Source: Sphagnum compactum
Lineage: Eukaryota; Bryophyta; Sphagnopsida; Sphagnales
Reading direction: 5' to 3'
DNA: 64,000 nucleotides
Assembly: GCA_965153455.1 (NCBI GenBank)
Contig: OZ234493.1
Coordinates: 23,178,213 to 23,242,212, forward strand
Below the pieces are notes generated by a model. That model was given only the letters and a program-made list of their open reading frames with translations, made no database searches and was not told the DNA's origin. The first letter of the stretch is position 1. Each line of letters starts with the position of its first letter. Of the stretch, positions 58,538-64,000 are shown one piece after another. A program made the position numbers and the translations under genes.

Positions 58538-60160
58538 CTATTACCAAAAATCCCAAAAATCCAAATCAAGCTAATCAGCCATGGCTACCTCACAGCTCAG
58601 GCAGACCATGCTGTAAGGACTGAGGAAACCATATTGACATCCTCCATCAGGAAATTGGGACAAAAATTATTCACCTTCTCTGGTCTGTTATCCCACCACT
58701 GTGAAGGATCTGAAAAGAATTTCCGCCAAAGTTTTTCTCTCTGGCCTGCATAGACTGCAGTAACCAATCAAATGCATGCAACCTCACATGGACTTTCATC
58801 ATTGCATGGCATCTACTACATTCATCTATGAGCCACAATGCTGGAGATTGCACTTCCATCAGTTGTCACATACACTATCAGTATACAATTCAATCCAGCG
58901 TTTAATTTCGAAAAGTTTCAGCAAGTGCAGTTGTTATGGCCTCCTCCAATTTGCACAATCCCATGGATATTTTTTAGTGAAGATCTGTGCGATATTTGTA
59001 TGTTCAGAATTGGAGACAAAAAATTACTTCAAAATTTCAGTTCAGTTTGATGTCACCCCATGCATGCAGGCCATGCTTTTTCCATCTCTGACAGATCTTG
59101 CATGGATTGTATCAGATCTTGTAGATTCAGATAAACATAGATTGTGCCAGAGAGGGTTCAAGTAAGACATTGCATAACTAGATTACTCGGCATTTATTAA
59201 CAGCGACATTCATTCAAAAACCCAAGCCTGAGAACTGACCTGCTGCAGTTGTTCCAACATCTCCACCACAAGAGGCAAGGGCCCTGTGGCCAGAACCTGT
59301 CACGTGCGATTCATATTGTCCAATGCTTCAGAGAAATCGCTCAATCCTGACTCTTTACCGAGCTATAGATTAATACGTACGCATGATGAAAGAGAAGAAT
59401 GACGCGAAGCTTGCCGAACCAAGCAGGACTCTGAGTGTCGCACTAAATCCTTAGGGCTACATGCTGCTTCAGGAGTCGGAAAACTCGCATAATGAAAAAC
59501 GACTGAACAACTCAAGACCTTGCTCAAATGTGAACTAATCGACATCACATACGGCACATCGGGACAAACAAAATTGCTGAGAATAGAACCAGAAGTAGAG
59601 GGAAAGTCTGTCACTCACGCAAGATAAGACCAAAGCGGCGGCGCGAGCCAAGGGTTATTTGTCGGCGCACTGCCATGACATGTCACGAAGAAGAAGCCGA
59701 TACAAACCAAGCGAGAAAAAACAACCAACCTCTCCAACAGTTTTGGAATTCGCAATAACAAAGTCACCAGTGAGCAGAGCGTATCGGAAACCAAAACAGC
59801 TTCTTCAGCAGACTCTCTCAACTCACTGCTCGCTGCACAACTCCCGAGCAGATGAAATGAGTTGAGAATGTCCCTACACGACATGTTCCGTTTGAGTCTC
59901 CTCGCAGCTCTGCTCAAATCAGTGCCAGATGATTGCGCACAGGCGAGAAGCTACACCGCTACCGATCGACTTCTTGCGTGACGATAGTGTGAAGTCATGT
60001 AAGTTTTAGGGCTTGGGCCTTGAAGGATGATCCACTTCGGTTTCACTATGCTAACCACCATGTGTTTCCAATTTAGTGTGTTGAATATTTATCATCCAAA
60101 TGGATGTCATTCTCATAGGTCTTTTTTACACTGGCTAATGCTTCTCTCTCACACCTACAT
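58538..60160. other. PPR gene upstream region, possible 5' leader
   Basis: 59.37-59.98 kb is G+C-richer, with small minus-strand frames (59363-59614, 59615-59917) that are not recognised. On the minus strand AAGCCCTAAAAC (about 60002-60013) is telo-box-like, so transcription toward the PPR gene may start near 59990. No other gene seen. Confidence 0.4.
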
Positions 60161-60169
60161 GTAAAGCAC

Positions 60170-60345
60170 CCGGGAAAAATTTGTAGTGTATGTGGAGGGC
60201 ACCTTATATCCATTTATTTCCCTCTTACAAATTGGGAGGGATATTAGGCTTTACCTCTCAAGGATGGGAGGGAAATTATGCCTACTTGTAGGTGTAAGAA
60301 CCCTCCCACTATTTAGGAGTAGGCATAAGAACCCTCTCACTCATA
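60170..60345 (+). repeat. dispersed repeat, inverted relative of 19.90-19.98 kb
   Basis: TTTGTAGTGTATGTGGAGGG, CACCTTATATCCATTTATTT and AATTGGGAGGGATATTAGGC match the minus strand at 19.9 kb. They are followed by two copies of a (GTAGG)TGTAAGAACCCTC-like phrase about 40 bases apart. Confidence 0.6.
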
Positions 60346-61060
60346 GGCTTTGTGATCTACATAGGTTTGGTTCATGACAAATTTTGCCTTGTGCTTTGCG
60401 ATAAGTAAGCCCATGGGAGAGGAACATTCTTAAAATGTGGGGCTAGACTTTGTTTATCGTCTCATCCTAGGCTCTTTATTTTGAAAATGCCCTCTCCATA
60501 AGGTTTTACCTTTCACATAATGCACTGTAGAATTTTCACCTTTGTTATCTAACTTACCTCTAACCCATGATGGGCAATGTGGCAACTCTTGTGATTCCTT
60601 CGATTTACAAATGGCCCTTTGGGCAATTGTTCATGTCGCTTCGATTTCGATCTGCATGTCTTTTCAATTTTTTAAATGTGCATTATGTTGGTGAAGGCTT
60701 CCTCCTTCAATTCTCTCTATGTTCTTAAGCTTAAGCACACATGTGAACACCCTCATTCATTTCTACCAAGTTGTGAGGTGTTTTCAAGAGACATGCTCTA
60801 TTGACATTCTTGGTTATTAAAAAGCGTCAAACTAGTGTAGGTAGCTTGAGTGCATTAGGGTAGAACAGCCTATGAACGATCATTTAAGCATTCAGGGTAG
60901 TAGACTGGATCCAAGGAGAGGCTTCCATTGTTTCTAGTGTCCAAAAAAAATTTAACCCCTCCTATTGACGCATCTAGCACATTAAAAATCATCAAACATT
61001 ACAAAGCCAATTCCTAATTACCCAAGAAATTTCTTATATGTTGCTCTATTGCTATTAGAG

Positions 61061-61345
61061 TTGAAAAATGATTTGTAGAATTGAAGGTGGCACTCTTATA
61101 GCATTTTAATTTGTTTAAAATGAACAAGAAATGACAAAGTGAGAAGCTTTGAAAGGGGTCCAAAAAAAAAGGGGGGGGGGGGGGGGGGGGAAACACGTTG
61201 TGTGAGTTGGAAAGCTTATTTTTGTTTTTGTTTTTTTTATTACTCCTTTTCATTTGCACTTCAAAAATCATTTCTAGAGCTTGAGGTAGCTCTCCCATAA
61301 CATTTTAAATCACTCAAAATAAGACATAAATGATAAAGATGTAAA
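61061..61345 (+). repeat. diverged direct duplication (about 200-bp spacing) with A9G20 run
   Basis: TTGAAAAATGATTTGTAGAA, TTGAAGGTGGCACTCTTATA and GCATTTTAATTTGTTTAAAA recur as TTCAAAAATCATTTCTAGAG, CTTGAGGTAGCTCTCCCATA and ACATTTTAAATCACTCAAAA from 61260. Between them lies a run of nine A and twenty G (61162-61190). Confidence 0.65.
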
Positions 61346-61418
61346 GAAATTATCGGTGATAGGGTAGTGATTGGTGATGGGCAGTTCTACCCTATTAGTA
61401 CTTAAAAAATAAGTTAGA

Positions 61419-61515
61419 GACATGTGTACTTATATTTTTATTAATGTTATTTTCATTATAACACAAGTTGAAGACATGTCTACTTGTATTTTTACTAATG
61501 TTATTTTCAATATAG
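61419..61515 (+). repeat. tandem duplication, 54-bp spacing
   Basis: GACATGTGTACTTATATTTT then TATTAATGTTATTTTCA is repeated from 61473 as GACATGTCTACTTGTATTTT then TACTAATGTTATTTTCA. Confidence 0.75.
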
Positions 61516-61659
61516 ATAGATAAATTTTTTTGGAAACCTTTTTAGAACATGATGTAAATACCAACCTGAGTGAATCAACATGGTTCTAGCCAAAATGCTT
61601 AACGAATTACCTAGAATCTACCCTCAAACTAATGAAAGCAATGGGAACAAGCCTTGTCC

Positions 61660-61815
61660 TATTCACTATGTTCTCCAATTGAATAACACAAGTTAATGCT
61701 TTCATTCATCCACCTTCAAACATAGTCAAGGCATCCCAAAGAAGCTTTGTCGCTTTCATTATGTTCTCCAACCGAAAAATTAAGGTTAATGCTTTCATTG
61801 ATCTACCTTCAAACA
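61660..61815 (+). repeat. tandem duplication, about 95-bp spacing
   Basis: TATGTTCTCCAA, GTTAATGCTTTCATT and CACCTTCAAACATA occur twice in the same order with small changes. Confidence 0.7.
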
Positions 61816-63232
61816 TAATGAGGGCCTTAGGAAAAAACTCTCCCTTCACATCAAGGTCTAGGGTGGCATATTATGTCATTTTTTTGACCAATTTATGCAA
61901 CATAATCTTCCAAATAATCATACATTCATAATAGTGACCAAAATTTTTATTGAACATGAATTCTAAAAAGAATTGGTGAATTTGTCACCCTAAACTTTAA
62001 TGTCATGGAATGGTCTCACAATTGCCCATCATGTTCAATTTGTCACCAAACTTGCACCAATCAATTTGCTTGGCCCCTTACCCAACATAATGGGCAAGGG
62101 CTTGATTATTTTAATGTGTAGTATTTTAAATGGAAGGAGATCTAGGGTTTGCTCCTAGTCATGGTTGTTGTTTCATTTTATTTTAACTATGTGGAAATTG
62201 GAAAAAAAAACTGAAAAATTTGGAAAAAAATTGTAAAAAAAAAACTTGATCTTTGTGATGTGTAACACCCTTAAACTAGGGCATTCTATAAAATAAAGCC
62301 TTTTAATCATGCACCTTGAGAGGGCCCTTATTTTGCAATCATCTTGGTCTTCAAGTGTCACCTTACAAAAAAAATTAGACAATCTAAATTTTCACTAGCA
62401 AATCATTTTGCCAAATGGACATTATGTAGAAGTTAAAATAAATGTTGGCAAGTTTTCCAATTTGGAGTGTTAGACCAAAGGGTTTAGGTTCAAGTTCCTT
62501 TGACTTAGACCTAAACCAACCTCCTTTTAATGAAACCACCACAAGAAGAACCAAATTATGGAACTAGTCTTTTGCCAATACCATAATCAAAACTTTGAAA
62601 AAACAATTTCAAAATAGGTTTGTGTTCTTTAAGTAAGTGTTAGGCAAACTTTTTTCAAAAGTTTGCAACTAGGCTAAACGTTATAAATAATTGATCAATT
62701 TTAATTAATTCTAAACTCCATATCTATATAATCCTTGTTTTTAATTTGTTGTAAAATTATACTCATACACTATTCAATTTATGATTGTGTAACATGGTAT
62801 TAAGCCTAATTTTTGAACCATGCTCAAAAGTTTGTAAACATGAAAAAATGAACCAAAATCAAAATTGGATAAGGTTTAGAAATGTAAAAAACTAGGCTCA
62901 AACTTGCGCTCAAAGAACCTAACCAACAAACATTCAACATCAAAACCAAATTGAAAGTTTTTTTAAAAATGAAAAACTTACCAACATTGGTTAAAACATC
63001 AAAACCTCATTCACCCATGGTAGCCTAAAGTGAGAATTTCCACATGGAAAGGTTGTATATCCGCAATCCTAACAATCTCAAGTGAACAAGTAGGGTTGTT
63101 GAATATGAAAGCATACAAAACATAAAAAAAGACGCCTATTGTCTAGTCCACTACCATCAAATAAAACTACCATCTAGAAAATAAAGCCAACAATATGAAA
63201 CAAAGTAGAAAAGAACCAAAAAATGGTCATTG
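61816..63232. other. AT-rich intergenic, no gene seen
   Basis: Short frames only; nothing recognised. Confidence 0.5.
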
Positions 63233-63386
63233 CACTACTACAAAATGTGGGTATAGTTCACTAGTCCCAATTCACTAGACTAGTGAATTCACTACTTCTT
63301 CACTGGTCCCTGTTCACTACATTTAGTGAATTCACTCAAAATCCAATGAAATCACTTGGCGTACAGGTACACCTTTTGTTGTAGTG
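63233..63386. mobile_element. 154-bp CACTA-type miniature element with TTG target duplication
   Basis: The left end is CACTACTACAAAATGTG and the reverse complement of the right end is CACTACAACAAAAGGTG. TTG flanks both sides exactly (63230-63232 and 63387-63389), matching the 3-bp duplication of CACTA (En/Spm) elements, whose termini start CACTA. The interior is built of TTCACTA(G/C) and GTGAATTCACT phrases and can fold on itself. No coding capacity. A diverged relative lies at 21.5 kb. Confidence 0.85.
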
Positions 63387-64000
63387 TTGTGATACAAGAA
63401 AATAGTTACTTTCTAACTTAAACTTTTCTTATGTATTGTAAGTTGTACCAAAAGGTGTAGATTACTTGAACATCAATTTGAGATTCTTTCCACCACTATT
63501 GTTACCTTCCATGGTTGTAGCTATTGTTTAGCAAGTAGTTGCAAACCAACAAAACTAAGTAATTATATCATGGGGAAAAAAAGATATATATATAAAATTA
63601 TAAACTAACTTCATAAAGTAATATACCATCCTACATCACCTAATGCAAGGTGTTCAACCATCTCTAAGTAAGAAAATATAAGTAAATTTATTCTCCCCAC
63701 ATTCTACAATAACCATTGAATGTTCCAAAAATTTCAATAAGTACGTTTTTGTCCCTCATAGTAATATTTCTTTAACCACCTTCCATGTATTTGAGGAATC
63801 ATACAACATAAGTCTTTTTCCATTGAATTTACACGATTGTATTACTTTCCAAGCATTATACAACTTCTCCCAAGGTCTCTCCAAATCTTCCTCTAATTCT
63901 ATTAAATTAGACTAAAACAAATGGGCCATCCAAGTTTTTTCCAACAAACATAAAAATAATCAAAAAACCATAAACGTAGAAAAATGAGGAACGAAAGAGG
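63387..64000. other. AT-rich intergenic, no gene seen
   Basis: A minus-strand stretch at about 63750-63900 reads like a coding relic (WEKLYNAWKVIQSC, NGKRLMLYDSSNTW) but has no recognised family. Confidence 0.35.

Overview
The window is nuclear DNA of a land plant. Evidence: GT-AG introns, a DYW-class PPR gene, a plant C2-type phospholipase D, a neprosin-family gene, and a telo-box in front of a ribosomal-protein gene copy. Gene density is low (four convincing genes and one secreted mini-protein in 64 kb) and the intergenic DNA is AT-rich and full of decayed transposons. Together with the style of the PPR protein this suggests a large genome, most likely a seed-free vascular plant (fern or lycophyte); that placement is inference.

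Layout. 1-4 kb: a complete four-exon copy of ribosomal protein eL37 with its promoter, disabled by a stop at Trp49 and by loss of a zinc-ligand Cys. 5.5-11.0 kb (minus): a 12-exon phospholipase D of beta/gamma type, whose reading frame I could follow through every junction (1085 codons before the stop). 12-25 kb: repeats, with a decayed hAT-like transposase (13.3-15.8 kb), minisatellites, an old LTR-like copy and a frameshifted zinc-finger coding relic (22.2 kb). 25.4-26.8 kb (minus): an intronless neprosin-type glutamic peptidase with a TATA box and a 369-bp inverted-repeat element upstream. 27.8 kb: a nearly perfect 80-bp hairpin. 28.9-32.8 kb: a decayed gag-only retroelement and an 822-bp solo LTR with intact 5-bp target duplication.

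34.6-37.0 kb (plus): a six-exon gene for a conserved plant protein of unknown function. Its fourth intron reads as a U12-type AT-AC intron and contains a 58-bp hairpin. 40-48 kb: small inverted-repeat elements, a 44-bp tandem array and a short secreted SH3b-like protein (44.3 kb, minus). 48-50.7 kb: two diverged satellites, one split by a 645-bp inverted-repeat element. 56.0-58.5 kb (minus): an 855-residue PPR-DYW protein containing five copies of a 101-residue module. 60-64 kb: further repeats, ending with a 154-bp CACTA-type miniature element with a TTG target duplication.

The genes do not form a pathway: lipid signalling, organelle RNA editing, an extracellular peptidase and a conserved nuclear-type protein are simply neighbours. 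A shared theme is decay by C-to-T/G-to-A change (CAA to TAA, TGG to TGA, Cys to Tyr codons), as expected from long-term cytosine methylation. I found no CRISPR array, tRNA, rRNA or operon-like system, and nothing I would call a new multi-gene system. The most unusual items are the AT-AC intron with its hairpin, the SH3b-like protein and the set of miniature inverted-repeat elements.
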